From the NCBI RefSeq assembly GCF_025643255.1, contig NZ_CP087112.1:3224001-3288000 (forward strand): a DNA stretch of 64,000 nucleotides, written 5' to 3'. Shown one piece after another: positions 54,914 through 63,581 of this stretch. The stretch is from Halomonas sp. 7T. Lineage in GTDB: Bacteria; Pseudomonadota; Gammaproteobacteria; Pseudomonadales; Halomonadaceae. The notes below the pieces were generated by a model. It ran no database searches, had not been told where the DNA came from, and saw only the letters and a list, made by a program, of their open reading frames with translations. Positions within the stretch are counted from its first letter, which is position 1; every line of letters begins with the position of its first letter. The position numbers and the translations under genes are program-made.

Positions 54914-55645
54914 ATGTCTGCGACGCAATACGGCATTTTGGTCGTCGAAGACGATTTTCGCATTGCCGATATCCATAAGGCTTTTATTGAGCAGAGCGAC
55001 GGCTTTTACGTGGTGGGGCTGGCACGTAATGGTAACGAAGCCCAAGCGCTGATGGCCCAGCATGCCGATGCTGTTCAACTCATCTTATTAGATGCTTACT
55101 TGCCCGATGTGGAGGGCCTGGAGCTTTTATGGGCCATTCGCCGCGACTATGTGCATGTGGATATCGTCATGGTGACCGCCGCCCGTGAAGTAGAAACCAT
55201 CAGCGAAGCGCTGCGCGGTGGCGTCTTTGATTATCTGATTAAGCCGATTGAAGCGACGCGTATGACACAAATGCTGACGCGCTTTCGACGCGAGCGAGAG
55301 GCATTGGCGAATCGCGCCGAGATGAGTCAAGACGAGCTGGATCAAGTGCTCGCTCGCTTACAGCCCGGTGAGACTCAGCGTCAAGCGGCGCGAACGCTAC
55401 CTAAGGGCATTGACCGCTTGACCCTGCGCCGTGTGGTGGAAGCGTTGGCCGCCGAGCGCGACTCCCAAACGGCGATGCAGGTAGCGCAAGCGATGGGTGC
55501 CAGCCGTTCAACGGCGCGGCGCTATTTGGAGTTTTTAGTGGCTGAACAGGCGGTTAACGCCGAAATCGGCTATGGCGATGTTGGCCGCCCTGAGCGACGC
55601 TACCGGCTGCTGGCATCTTCCTCAACCTGGCTAGAGTCACTGTAA
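54914..55645 (+). CDS. Response regulator of the CitB/DcuR family
   Basis: A 243-residue transcription factor. The receiver (about 5-125) has the acidic pair in ILVVEDDFRIADI, the phospho-acceptor in LILLDAYLPDVEG and the switch lysine in FDYLIKPIEATRM. A linker precedes a C-terminal helix-turn-helix (about 165-235: TAMQVAQAMGASRSTARRYLEFL) typical of CitB/DcuR/MalR proteins. It is co-oriented with the upstream kinase and 179 bp before tctC. Direct repeats in that gap are its likely binding sites. Confidence 0.9.
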   Translation: MSATQYGILVVEDDFRIADIHKAFIEQSDGFYVVGLARNGNEAQALMAQHADAVQLILLDAYLPDVEGLELLWAIRRDYVHVDIVMVTAAREVETISEALRGGVFDYLIKPIEATRMTQMLTRFRREREALANRAEMSQDELDQVLARLQPGETQRQAARTLPKGIDRLTLRRVVEALAAERDSQTAMQVAQAMGASRSTARRYLEFLVAEQAVNAEIGYGDVGRPERRYRLLASSSTWLESL

Positions 55646-55667
55646 ACGCGCTGTTATCAAGCGGTCG

Positions 55668-55703
55668 TGAACAAAATGAACAAAACGCACAAAAAGCACA
55701 GTT
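55668..55703 (+). repeat. 9-bp direct repeats upstream of tctC
   Basis: TGAACAAAA, TGAACAAAA, CGCACAAAA and AGCACAGTT follow each other in exact 9-bp steps, two of them identical. They lie 68 bp upstream of the putative -35 box of tctC. A direct-repeat operator for the CitB-type regulator is the simplest reading. Confidence 0.55.
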
Positions 55704-55770
55704 TGTTATTAATGGGCATAAGCTTGTTGGAGGTGGGGGCGGTCTTCTAACGTTCATGGCGTAACCACAA

Positions 55771-55798
55771 TTGACGCGTGTTAATCACCGCGCATAAC
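55771..55798 (+). promoter_or_regulatory. Putative sigma-70 promoter of tctCBA
   Basis: TTGACG (-35), a 16-base spacer and CATAAC (-10, 4/6) end 26 bp before the tctC ATG. The matches are moderate. Confidence 0.45.
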
Positions 55799-55824
55799 AA
55801 CATAACTGACTGTGGAGAACGCCC

Positions 55825-56820
55825 ATGAACTCGCTTTCCCTTAAGCGTGCCGCTGTATTTGCTTTTCCTTTAGCCGCTCTGGCCATGACGACCAGCGTCC
55901 AAGCCGGCGAGTGGACACCTAGCCGTTCGATCGAGTTTGTTGCGCCGGCCAACCCAGGCGGTGGCTGGGATACGCTAGTACGCACCATGTCCCGTGTTAT
56001 TCAGCAAGAAGCGCTGGCTGATGAAAGCTTTGCCGCCATTAACGTGCCGGGCGGCGGCGGTGCGGTGGCTTGGGCCCAGGTAGCCCGTGATAACGGCAAC
56101 CCGCATAAACTTTTCGCGACCAGTCCTCCGATGATCTTGGTACCGCTGGCAGGTGCTTCGCGTTACGACCACACCGATTTCACTCCGATTGCGCGCATCA
56201 ATACCGACTATTCGATTATTTTGGTGGCGGCAGACTCCGAGTACCAAACCCTGGATGATCTTTTCACAGCGCTGAAAGAGAATCCCAGTTTGAGCGTAGG
56301 CGGCGGCAGTGCGCCGGGTTCCATGGACCACATCTCGGTGGCTGGCCTTGCTTCCGCGGCGGGTATGGATGCCTCCTCGGTTAACTACATCCCCTTCTCG
56401 GGCGGTGGCGACGCCATGACCAACCTCATGGGCGGCCACATCGAGGCAGTGATTGGCGGTGCCGGTGAAGCGGTAGGCCAGCTGGGCGAAGGTAGCCAGC
56501 TGCGCGCACTGGGCGTTTCGTCTGAAGCGCGCTTGGGTGGCGGCTTGGCGGAGGTGCCCACTTACCAAGAGCAGGGTTACGACTACACCTTCGATATTTG
56601 GCGTGGCGTCATGGGCGCCCCGGAAATGCCGGACGAGGCGGTTGAATACTACGAAACGCTCTTCGCCGAGATGCTCGAAACCAACGCTTGGCGCGAAGCA
56701 AGCGACCAGCTGGGCTGGATTGATGCCTACCAGGATAGCGATGCCTTCGCTGCTTTCCTGGATGAGCAGCAAGAGCAGTTCAGCAGCGTATTGACCGACC
56801 TGGGTCTGATGCGCCAGTAA
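55825..56820 (+). CDS. tctC: Tripartite tricarboxylate transporter binding protein TctC
   Basis: A 331-residue periplasmic binding protein of the TTT (Bug) family. The signal peptide runs to about residue 27 (TSVQA). The ligand region SIEFVAPANPGGGWDTLVRT follows, then INVPGGGGAVAWAQVARD, and VGGGSAPGSMDHISVAGLA near 160. It captures citrate or a related tricarboxylate for the TctAB membrane complex. It is the first gene of tctC-tctB-tctA, immediately downstream of a CitA/CitB-type two-component system. The precise substrate (citrate, tricarballylate or another carboxylate) is not determined by sequence. Confidence 0.92.
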   Translation: MNSLSLKRAAVFAFPLAALAMTTSVQAGEWTPSRSIEFVAPANPGGGWDTLVRTMSRVIQQEALADESFAAINVPGGGGAVAWAQVARDNGNPHKLFATSPPMILVPLAGASRYDHTDFTPIARINTDYSIILVAADSEYQTLDDLFTALKENPSLSVGGGSAPGSMDHISVAGLASAAGMDASSVNYIPFSGGGDAMTNLMGGHIEAVIGGAGEAVGQLGEGSQLRALGVSSEARLGGGLAEVPTYQEQGYDYTFDIWRGVMGAPEMPDEAVEYYETLFAEMLETNAWREASDQLGWIDAYQDSDAFAAFLDEQQEQFSSVLTDLGLMRQ

Positions 56821-56923
56821 GACGCGCTCGCCCCAGCCCCCGGTGGCCTCTCGCCACCGGGTCTTCCGTCTGATACCGCAAGGATCTTGCTATTCAGCAA
56901 CGACACCTTCGGAGAGCTTTCCC

Positions 56924-57406
56924 ATGACTCGATTCAATACCAACCAATGGCTAGCGCTTGTGTTGTCGTTAGTGGCAGCTGCCTATCTGGCTATGGCCTG
57001 GCAAATTCCCAACTTTCCGCTGCCCCGCCCAGTGGATTCTGACCTGTTTCCAAAGGTGTTAGGCGTCTCTTTGCTGTTGCTATCGGCGTGCCTGTTTTTT
57101 GAGCGCCCTGGCCCTATTGCGGGAGCCGATCAGATTGATCACGCCGAAACCGAAGGGCCGCTGCTGTTGACGCCTTGGGCGCGGGTAATCGTCACCGCGA
57201 TCGCCATCGCGGCTTACGCGTTCTTACTCGTACCGCTAGGCTTTGTGCTGGCTTCGACGCTGCTATGTGTAGGCCTAACCGCTTACTACGGCTACCGCCG
57301 CCATGGGGTCAATCTGGCAACATCGCTTGGGGTGGTGCTGGCGCTGTATCTGACCATGACGCGGGTAATGGATGTTTACCTACCCACTGGCGTGCTGCCG
57401 TTTTAA
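56924..57406 (+). CDS. tctB: Tripartite tricarboxylate transporter small membrane subunit TctB
   Basis: A 160-residue membrane protein with four predicted helices (about 8-27, 42-58, 85-105, 108-150). It shows the poorly conserved but typical TctB pattern: FPLPRPVDSDLFPKVLG after helix 1 and a glycine-rich YGYRRHGVNLATSLGVV near the end. The ATG at 56924 has GGAG about 9 bases upstream; the longer open frame starts in the tctC-tctB gap. It lies between tctC and tctA. Confidence 0.88.
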   Translation: MTRFNTNQWLALVLSLVAAAYLAMAWQIPNFPLPRPVDSDLFPKVLGVSLLLLSACLFFERPGPIAGADQIDHAETEGPLLLTPWARVIVTAIAIAAYAFLLVPLGFVLASTLLCVGLTAYYGYRRHGVNLATSLGVVLALYLTMTRVMDVYLPTGVLPF

Positions 57407-57455
57407 CCCAGCCGCGCTTGCCCCCTGTTCGCGGGTTTAAAAGAGAGACACACCC

Positions 57456-58946
57456 ATGGATGCCTTTAACAATCTAATGTACGGCTTTGGCATCGCGCTT
57501 GAGCCTATCAATATCGCGTACGTCTTTGCCGGTGTGTTTGCTGGCACCATTATCGGCATGTTGCCCGGCCTTGGGCCAATCAGCGCGCTGGCGCTAATGA
57601 TCCCGATTACCTTCGCGATGGAGCCCTCGTCAGGACTGATCCTGATGGCTGGGGTGTATTACGGCGCTATTTTCGGCGGCTCCACTTCGTCTATTTTGCT
57701 GAATGCCCCTGGCGTGGCGGGAACCGTCGCCACTTCGTTTGACGGCTACCCGATGGCTAAGCAGGGGCTGGCCGGTAAGGCGCTGGCGATTGCCGCTTAC
57801 TCCTCCTTTGTGGGCGGTACTATCTCCGTTGTTTTTCTGATGTTGATTGCGCCGCTGCTCTCCAAGGTCGCGGTAAGCTTTGGCCCCGCTGAGTACTTTG
57901 CGCTGATGGTGCTGGGCTTAACCGCCGTTGTGTCACTCTCCGATAAGTCGCTCGTTAAAGGCTTAATCGCCGCCGTTATCGGAGTAATGATCTCGATCAT
58001 CGGGATTGATATGCAAACCGGTACCGAACGCTTTACCTTTGGCTCTATTCACCTGCTCGACGGCGTCGATTTCCTAGTCGTCGCGTTGGGCATCTTCGCG
58101 TTAGCCGAAGTGTTCTACATGCTGCTGCGCGGAGGCGGTGGTAAAGAAGCGCCGCGTAATGCCATTGGCTCCTTGAGGTTGACCCGCAGTGAAGTGAAGC
58201 AGATTGCCGGGCCGGTTAGCCGCAGTTCAGTCTTAGGCTTCTTTACCGGTGTGCTGCCAGGGGCTGGCGCGACCATCGGTTCGTTTCTTGGCTATAGCAT
58301 GGAAAAACGCATTGCTAAAGATGGCGATACGTTTGGTAAAGGCAACATTAAGGGCGTTGCCGCGCCGGAAGCGGCGAATAATGCGGCGTGTACCGGCTCG
58401 TTTGTACCGTTGTTAACCTTGGGTGTGCCGGGTTCGGGGACCACCGCCGTGCTGCTTGGCGCGCTGTTAGTAATGGGAGTAAACCCTGGCCCGATGATGC
58501 TTGAGCAGCGCCCGGATGTGTTCTGGGGCGTGGTCGCCAGTATGTATATCGGCAATATTTTCCTGCTGGTGCTTAACCTGCCGTTGATTCCGCTGATCGC
58601 CAAGATTCTCGATCTGCCCAAGCCGTTGCTGCTATCACTGATTTTGATCTTCTGCATGATCGGCGTTTACGGCATGAGTTTCAGCGTTTTCGACCTGTTG
58701 CTGCTGCTTGGCTTTGGTTTGGTGGGCCTAGGGATGCGCTTGTTCGGATTCCCCGCTGCGCCGCTGATTTTGGCGCTGATTTTAGGCAACATTATGGAAG
58801 AGTCCATGCGCCGTGCGCTGCAGATCTCTGGCGGTGATTGGACGACCTTTATCGACAAGCCGATTTCCCTGTCACTACTGGTGATTGCGGTACTGTCACT
58901 TGGGTTACCGCTGCTGAAGAAGCGCCGCAAGCGTCTAGCGGTTTAA
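57456..58946 (+). CDS. tctA: Tripartite tricarboxylate transporter large membrane subunit TctA
   Basis: A 496-residue permease with about 11-12 helices. The duplicated TctA signature is clear: GTIIGMLPGLGPISALALM near residue 30 and GFFTGVLPGAGATIGSFLGY near 270. GGSTSSILLNAPG and LTLGVPGSGTTAVLLGALL are the corresponding second elements. It forms the sodium- or proton-coupled channel together with TctB, loaded by TctC. It is the last gene of the operon, followed by a strong terminator. Confidence 0.93.
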   Translation: MDAFNNLMYGFGIALEPINIAYVFAGVFAGTIIGMLPGLGPISALALMIPITFAMEPSSGLILMAGVYYGAIFGGSTSSILLNAPGVAGTVATSFDGYPMAKQGLAGKALAIAAYSSFVGGTISVVFLMLIAPLLSKVAVSFGPAEYFALMVLGLTAVVSLSDKSLVKGLIAAVIGVMISIIGIDMQTGTERFTFGSIHLLDGVDFLVVALGIFALAEVFYMLLRGGGGKEAPRNAIGSLRLTRSEVKQIAGPVSRSSVLGFFTGVLPGAGATIGSFLGYSMEKRIAKDGDTFGKGNIKGVAAPEAANNAACTGSFVPLLTLGVPGSGTTAVLLGALLVMGVNPGPMMLEQRPDVFWGVVASMYIGNIFLLVLNLPLIPLIAKILDLPKPLLLSLILIFCMIGVYGMSFSVFDLLLLLGFGLVGLGMRLFGFPAAPLILALILGNIMEESMRRALQISGGDWTTFIDKPISLSLLVIAVLSLGLPLLKKRRKRLAV

Positions 58947-58970
58947 TTGCCGTTCGTTTGGTAGAGGCTC

Positions 58971-59000
58971 AGCGCCCTAGCCCTGCTAGGGCGCTTTTTT
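58971..59000 (+). terminator. Intrinsic terminator of tctCBA
   Basis: AGCGCCCTAG pairs with CTAGGGCGCT (10 bp, 5-base loop, 58971-58980 with 58986-58995), followed by a run of T. Confidence 0.9.
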
Positions 59001-59035
59001 ACGGTTTTCGGGTGAGAGTCATCGCGAGTGCTTTT

Positions 59036-59061
59036 TTGGTGCAGGGTGCTCTCTGGGTGCA
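59036..59061 (+). promoter_or_regulatory. NtrC-like half-sites upstream of urtA
   Basis: TTGGTGCA (59036-59043) and TGGGTGCA (59054-59061) resemble NtrC half-sites in the same orientation, 18 bp apart. The first sits in a TTTTTTGGTGC context identical to the right half of the aap site. They lie about 120-145 bp before the -24 element. The left half of each full site is degenerate. Confidence 0.4.
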
Positions 59062-59182
59062 TTTAAGCCGTGCATGAACGATGTGCCAGCGCGCTACCTT
59101 AGTGCGTAAACGGCGGTCGGATAATTTTTAACATTATTCTAAGTGTTTGATATTTAAATTATTAAATTCTTTTGCTCCAGTG

Positions 59183-59198
59183 TGGCGCACCCCTTGCA
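59183..59198 (+). promoter_or_regulatory. Putative sigma-54 promoter of the urt operon
   Basis: TGGCGCACCCCTTGCA matches the -24/-12 consensus with exact spacing and a full TTGCA -12 element. The predicted start near 59209 leaves a leader of about 120 bases. Confidence 0.75.
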
Positions 59199-59221
59199 GG
59201 TGTTGGTCACCACTTTCGTGG

Positions 59222-59282
59222 GCGTGCTAAAGCGCACTCATGCCGGAAGCAGCAAGGCGTAACGGCAGAGGGGTTAGCACGC
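59222..59282 (+). promoter_or_regulatory. Potentially structured 5' leader of urtA
   Basis: GCGTGCTAA (59222-59230) pairs with TTAGCACGC (59274-59282), enclosing an inner TGCCG/CGGCA stem (59241-59245 with 59263-59267). The nested fold lies between the predicted transcription start and the urtA ribosome site. It does not match a riboswitch class I recognise. Confidence 0.35.
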
Positions 59283-59328
59283 AGCCAACATACCGAGCCC
59301 CACTCATAAGGGGCGCAAGGAGGTTCAC

Positions 59329-60681
59329 GTGACCACACTGCAGCGCAAGACACACCCTCGCACCCTTGGCCGTTTTACCACTGCCTTAATTGCCGCCGCC
59401 GTTATGGGGGCCAGTGCTCAGGCCATCGCCCAAGAAGACGACCCGATCAAGGTTGGTATCCTTCACTCACTTTCCGGCACCATGGCAATCAGTGAGACCG
59501 TTCTCAAAGACACCGTCGAGATGCTTATTGAGCAACAAAATGAAGCGGGTGGCTTGCTGGGCCGCCAGCTTGAAGCGGTGGTGGTGGATCCCGCCTCTAA
59601 CTGGCCGCTATTTGCCGAGCGTGCTCGGGAGCTACTGGCGCAAGAAGAGGTCGACGTGATCTTCGGCAACTGGACCTCTGTTTCCCGTAAGGCGGTACTG
59701 CCGGTGGTGGAAGAGCTTAACGGCCTGTTGTTCTACCCAGTGCAGTATGAAGGCGAAGAGTCCTCGGAAAACGTCTTCTACACCGGTGCCGCCCCCAACC
59801 AGCAGGCGATTCCTGCGGTTGAGTATCTGATTAATCAAGTCGGAATCGAGCGCTTTGCGCTGGTCGGCACCGATTATGTCTATCCGCGCACCACTAACCG
59901 CATCCTCGAAGCCTTCCTCAAAGATGAGCATGGCATCGCTGATGAAGACATCATGGTCAACTACACGCCGTTCGGCCACTCTGATTGGCAGAACATCGTG
60001 TCAGAAATCCGCCGCTTTGGTGAAGAGGGTAAACCCACGGCGGTCATCTCAACGATTAACGGCGATGCCAACGTACCGTTTTACACCGAGCTTTCTAACC
60101 AAGGCATTGATGCGGCGGATATTCCAGTCATCGCCTTCTCAGTGGGCGAGCAGGAACTCACCGGCATTGATACGGGCCCGCTAGTGGGTCACTTGGCAGC
60201 CTGGAACTACTTTATGAGCGTCGATACTGACGCAAACTACGACTTTATCGACGCCTGGATTGAGTACACCGGCGACGAAATGGCAGTCACCAACGATCCT
60301 ATGGAAGCCCACTACATCGGCTTTAATATGTGGGCGGAAGCGGTGCGTAAAGCGGGCACTACCGACGTGGATGCAGTGAAAGACGCGATTATCGGTGTCA
60401 CCGTACCGAATCTCTCCGGCGGCTATGCGGCCATGATGCCCAACCACCACATCACCAAGCCGGTGCTGATTGGTGAAGTTCAAGACAACGGCCAGTTCGA
60501 TATCGTCTGGCAAACTCCTTCTACAGTGGCAGGCGATGCGTGGTCTGACTACCTGCCTGGCTCGCGTGATTTGATCGCCGACTGGCGTGCACCTATGCGC
60601 TGCGGCAACTTCAACGTGGTGAACGGCTCATGTGGTGGCAGCACCGCAGCAGAAGAAGCCGAAGCTGCTCTCGCTGAGTAA
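59329..60681 (+). CDS. urtA: Urea ABC transporter binding protein UrtA
   Basis: A 450-residue periplasmic binding protein for urea (or short-chain amides). The signal peptide extends to about residue 35 (QAIAQ). The Peripla_BP_5-type domain shows VGILHSLSGTMAISETVLKD, the ligand-site region FGNWTSVSRKAVLPVVEELN, and LLFYPVQYEGEESS and YVYPRTTNRILEAF, all closely matching UrtA proteins. The GTG start has AAGGAGG five bases upstream. It is the first gene of urtABCD, with a sigma-54-type promoter upstream. Confidence 0.94.
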   Translation: MTTLQRKTHPRTLGRFTTALIAAAVMGASAQAIAQEDDPIKVGILHSLSGTMAISETVLKDTVEMLIEQQNEAGGLLGRQLEAVVVDPASNWPLFAERARELLAQEEVDVIFGNWTSVSRKAVLPVVEELNGLLFYPVQYEGEESSENVFYTGAAPNQQAIPAVEYLINQVGIERFALVGTDYVYPRTTNRILEAFLKDEHGIADEDIMVNYTPFGHSDWQNIVSEIRRFGEEGKPTAVISTINGDANVPFYTELSNQGIDAADIPVIAFSVGEQELTGIDTGPLVGHLAAWNYFMSVDTDANYDFIDAWIEYTGDEMAVTNDPMEAHYIGFNMWAEAVRKAGTTDVDAVKDAIIGVTVPNLSGGYAAMMPNHHITKPVLIGEVQDNGQFDIVWQTPSTVAGDAWSDYLPGSRDLIADWRAPMRCGNFNVVNGSCGGSTAAEEAEAALAE

Positions 60682-60782
60682 ATGATGATCCCTCGCTGCT
60701 TGGCTGAACGCTGAGTGGTGGGGGAGCACGCTACCTCCCTTTTTTAGATTCCTGTTTCTAATATAACCAAAGGAAGAACCCC

Positions 60783-62414
60783 ATGAGGCGTTTCCTTTCC
60801 TTAGGAGTACTGTGTCTAGGAGCACTGTGCCTGCTGTTGTTAAGCGTCACAGCCACCGCCCAGGCACAAACAAGCGCCGCCACCGTGGAGGCTGATGACG
60901 CAGCGGCACTTGAGCTACTCAAAGCGCTGGACGTGCGCTCCTATCCAGCCAAAGGCGAAGCGATTATCGCTATTTTGCAAAGCGATGATGAGCGCGCGCG
61001 TGATTGGCTACAGTCCTTGCTGGATGGGCGTTTGCAGCGCACGGACGACGGCCGCTTTGTGGTGGTGCTCGACAATCAAGGGCGCGACTGGCCAGTGGCG
61101 GATGCCTTAACCGGTGAACCGCTGGGAGAAATGTCTCGGCGTGATTTAGATCGTATCGGTATCAACAATGCGCTGCGTAATCAGTTACGTAGCGCTATTG
61201 CCGTGGTGGATCTGTATTCGCCCAACGTTGAGCGCCGTCGTACGTCAGCCAGCCGACTGCTGGGTGAGGTTGACGAATCACTGGCCGAATCGCTTGGTGA
61301 ACTGATCGCTGAGGAAGAAGACGCTGAGGTAACGCGCAGGCTGACCCAGGCGCTGGCGATTTACCAAGTCGAAAGCGGCGAGCTGGAAGGCGTTGAAACG
61401 CTACGAGGCAGCTTGCATCCGCGGGTTCGCGTCGCGCTTAGCCGGGCAGCGAATGACGATGACCCCATTGTAGCCGATGCCGCTAATGAAGCGCTGATCA
61501 GTATTGAGCAGAATCTTAAAATTAATCGTGGCCTAGAAACGCTCTATTTTGGTTTGAGTCTCGGCTCGGTGTTGGTGTTGGCAGCGATTGGCCTGGCCAT
61601 TACCTTTGGCGTGATGGGCGTTATCAATATGGCCCACGGCGAGCTGATCATGCTGGGCGCTTATACCACCTGGATGATGCAGCAACTGTTGCCCGGCCAG
61701 CCGGGGCTGGCGCTGGTCCTGTCGATCCCCGCGGGCTTTATGGTCGCCGCGCTAGCCGGTGTGGCGATTGAGCGTGGTGTTATCCAGTTCCTGAAGGGCC
61801 GCCCGCTGGAAACCCTGCTGGCCACATTCGGTGTTAGCCTGATTTTACAACAGCTGGTGCGAACGGTGATTTCACCGCAGAACCGCTCCGTTGTGACACC
61901 GGAGTGGATGAGCGGCTCGCTGGTGATTAACGATGCGCTGTCGTTAACGCTCAACCGCATGTACGTGCTTGGTTTTGCGCTGGTGGTGTTCGCTGCGCTG
62001 ATGTTAATTATGCGCCGCACCCGCTTAGGGCTTGAAGTGCGTGCCGTCACGCAGAACCGCGCCATGGCGCGTTCTATGGGTATTCGCGCGACCCGGGTGG
62101 ATATCATGACCTTTGCGCTGGGTTCTGGCGTGGCGGGCTTGGCGGGCGTGGCGCTGTCACAGCTCACTAACGTAGGCCCCAACCTGGGCCAGAACTACAT
62201 CATCGACTCCTTCATGGTGGTGGTGTTTGGCGGCGTGGGTAACCTGTGGGGCACGCTGGTGGCGGGGCTTTCGCTGGGGATTATCAACCAAGTGTTGGAA
62301 CCCTGGGCAGGCGCCGTGCTGGCCAAGATTATCGTGCTGGTCTTCATCATCTTGTTTATACAAAAACGCCCGCGTGGACTCTTCCCGCAGAAGGGCCGGG
62401 CTGCGGAGGGCTAA
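60783..62414 (+). CDS. urtB: Urea ABC transporter permease UrtB
   Basis: A 543-residue permease. A signal-like helix (about 5-28) is followed by a periplasmic helical extension (about 35-245) that is characteristic of proteobacterial UrtB. The LivH-type permease core (about 255-540) follows: AIGLAITFGVMGVINMAHGE, LLATFGVSLILQQLVRTVI and VVVFGGVGNLWGTLVAG. The extension contains repeated helical, Asp/Glu-rich segments. It forms the channel with UrtC. Confidence 0.93.
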   Translation: MRRFLSLGVLCLGALCLLLLSVTATAQAQTSAATVEADDAAALELLKALDVRSYPAKGEAIIAILQSDDERARDWLQSLLDGRLQRTDDGRFVVVLDNQGRDWPVADALTGEPLGEMSRRDLDRIGINNALRNQLRSAIAVVDLYSPNVERRRTSASRLLGEVDESLAESLGELIAEEEDAEVTRRLTQALAIYQVESGELEGVETLRGSLHPRVRVALSRAANDDDPIVADAANEALISIEQNLKINRGLETLYFGLSLGSVLVLAAIGLAITFGVMGVINMAHGELIMLGAYTTWMMQQLLPGQPGLALVLSIPAGFMVAALAGVAIERGVIQFLKGRPLETLLATFGVSLILQQLVRTVISPQNRSVVTPEWMSGSLVINDALSLTLNRMYVLGFALVVFAALMLIMRRTRLGLEVRAVTQNRAMARSMGIRATRVDIMTFALGSGVAGLAGVALSQLTNVGPNLGQNYIIDSFMVVVFGGVGNLWGTLVAGLSLGIINQVLEPWAGAVLAKIIVLVFIILFIQKRPRGLFPQKGRAAEG

Positions 62415-62417
62415 GCG

Positions 62418-63581
62418 ATGTCATCGACGATCTCATTAACGACGCACTCATCTTCAAGCCAGTTTTGGCTCACCCGCCCGTTTGGCGAACGGGCCACGCA
62501 GATCTTTCTTGGCGTGCTGTTTGCTGCGCTGCTGCTAGTGACCGTGCTGCATCTTGCGGTGCCCCAAGGGCACCCACTGCATGTGAACGCTTACACCGTT
62601 AACCTGTTCGGTAAGTACTTAAGCTACGCGCTGCTCGCGGTGGCAGTGGACTTAGTGTGGGGCTACCTGGGTATTTTGAGCCTGGGCCACGGGGCGTTTT
62701 TCGCCATTGGCGGCTACGCCATGGGCATGTACCTGATGCGCCAAATCGGTGACCGGGGCACCTACGGCGACCCGGTGCTGCCGGATTTTATGGTGTTTCT
62801 CAGCTGGGACAGCCTGCCCTGGTACTGGCTCGGTTTCGATATGGCCTGGTTTGCGTTTGCCATGGTACTGATAGCGCCAGGGCTGCTGGCGCTAGTGTTT
62901 GGCTTTCTGGCGTTTCGCTCGCGGGTGACCGGGGTGTATCTGTCGATCATCACCCAAGCGCTCACCTTTGCCCTGATGCTGGCGTTCTTCCGTAATGAAA
63001 TGGGCTTTGGCGGTAATAACGGCCTCACCGATTTTCGCGAGCTGCTTGGCTACAACCTGCGCAGTAACGACACCCGCTTAGGTCTATTTATTGCTACCGG
63101 CGTGGCGCTAGCGCTGGGCTACATTCTTTGCCGCGCGATTGTCACCAGCAAGCTAGGGCGGGTGTGCGTGGCCACCCGGGATGCCGAGGCCCGCACGCGT
63201 TTTATTGGCTACCGGGTCGAACGCTTCCAGCTATTTGTCTTCGTGGTTTCCGCCATGTTGGCGGGCTTGGCGGGCGCGCTGTATGTGCCTCAGGTGGGCA
63301 TTATCAACCCCAGCGAGTTCTCGCCGATTTTCTCGATTGAGATTGTGCTGTGGGTCGCGCTGGGCGGCCGCGCCACGCTATATGGCGCGGTGATTGGGGC
63401 GATTTTGGTTAACTACGCCAAAACCGTGTTTACCGGCGTGATGCCTGATGCCTGGCTGTTTGCCCTGGGCGCGCTGTTTGTCTTGGTTACCGTGTTTCTA
63501 CCTAAAGGCGTGGCGGGGCTGTTGCTCCACCTAAAACGCCGCAAACAATCCGATACCGTGCCGAAGGAGGCTACCGCATGA
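62418..63581 (+). CDS. urtC: Urea ABC transporter permease UrtC
   Basis: A 387-residue LivM-type permease with about nine helices. Landmarks are VDLVWGYLGILSLGHGAFFA near residue 75, the long loop with PDFMVFLSWDSLPWYW, and FGGNNGLTDFRELLGY near 197. The C-terminal part contains GLAGALYVPQVGIINPSEF and VALGGRATLYGAVIGA. It begins 3 bp after urtB and overlaps urtD by 4 bases (ATGA), so the operon is tightly coupled. Confidence 0.93.
   Translation: MSSTISLTTHSSSSQFWLTRPFGERATQIFLGVLFAALLLVTVLHLAVPQGHPLHVNAYTVNLFGKYLSYALLAVAVDLVWGYLGILSLGHGAFFAIGGYAMGMYLMRQIGDRGTYGDPVLPDFMVFLSWDSLPWYWLGFDMAWFAFAMVLIAPGLLALVFGFLAFRSRVTGVYLSIITQALTFALMLAFFRNEMGFGGNNGLTDFRELLGYNLRSNDTRLGLFIATGVALALGYILCRAIVTSKLGRVCVATRDAEARTRFIGYRVERFQLFVFVVSAMLAGLAGALYVPQVGIINPSEFSPIFSIEIVLWVALGGRATLYGAVIGAILVNYAKTVFTGVMPDAWLFALGALFVLVTVFLPKGVAGLLLHLKRRKQSDTVPKEATA

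Larger units (their letters stand above)
58947..59328 (+). other. Intergenic region between tctA and urtA
   Basis: A 382-bp gap with no gene. In order it holds the tctA terminator (58971-59000), two NtrC-like half-sites (59036-59061), a sigma-54-type promoter (59183-59198) and a structured leader (59222-59282) before the urtA ribosome site. Confidence 0.65.

Noticed and set aside
55975..56772. 265-codon minus-strand open frame over tctC
   Set aside because: Antisense shadow of tctC: His/Arg-rich, no homology pattern, no ribosome site.
59241..59267. Resemblance of the urtA leader (GCCGGAAGCAGCAAGGC) to the tip of SRP 4.5S RNA
   Set aside because: The similarity is limited to about 15 bases; the rest of the RNA and its long helix are absent, and it lies in a protein-gene leader.
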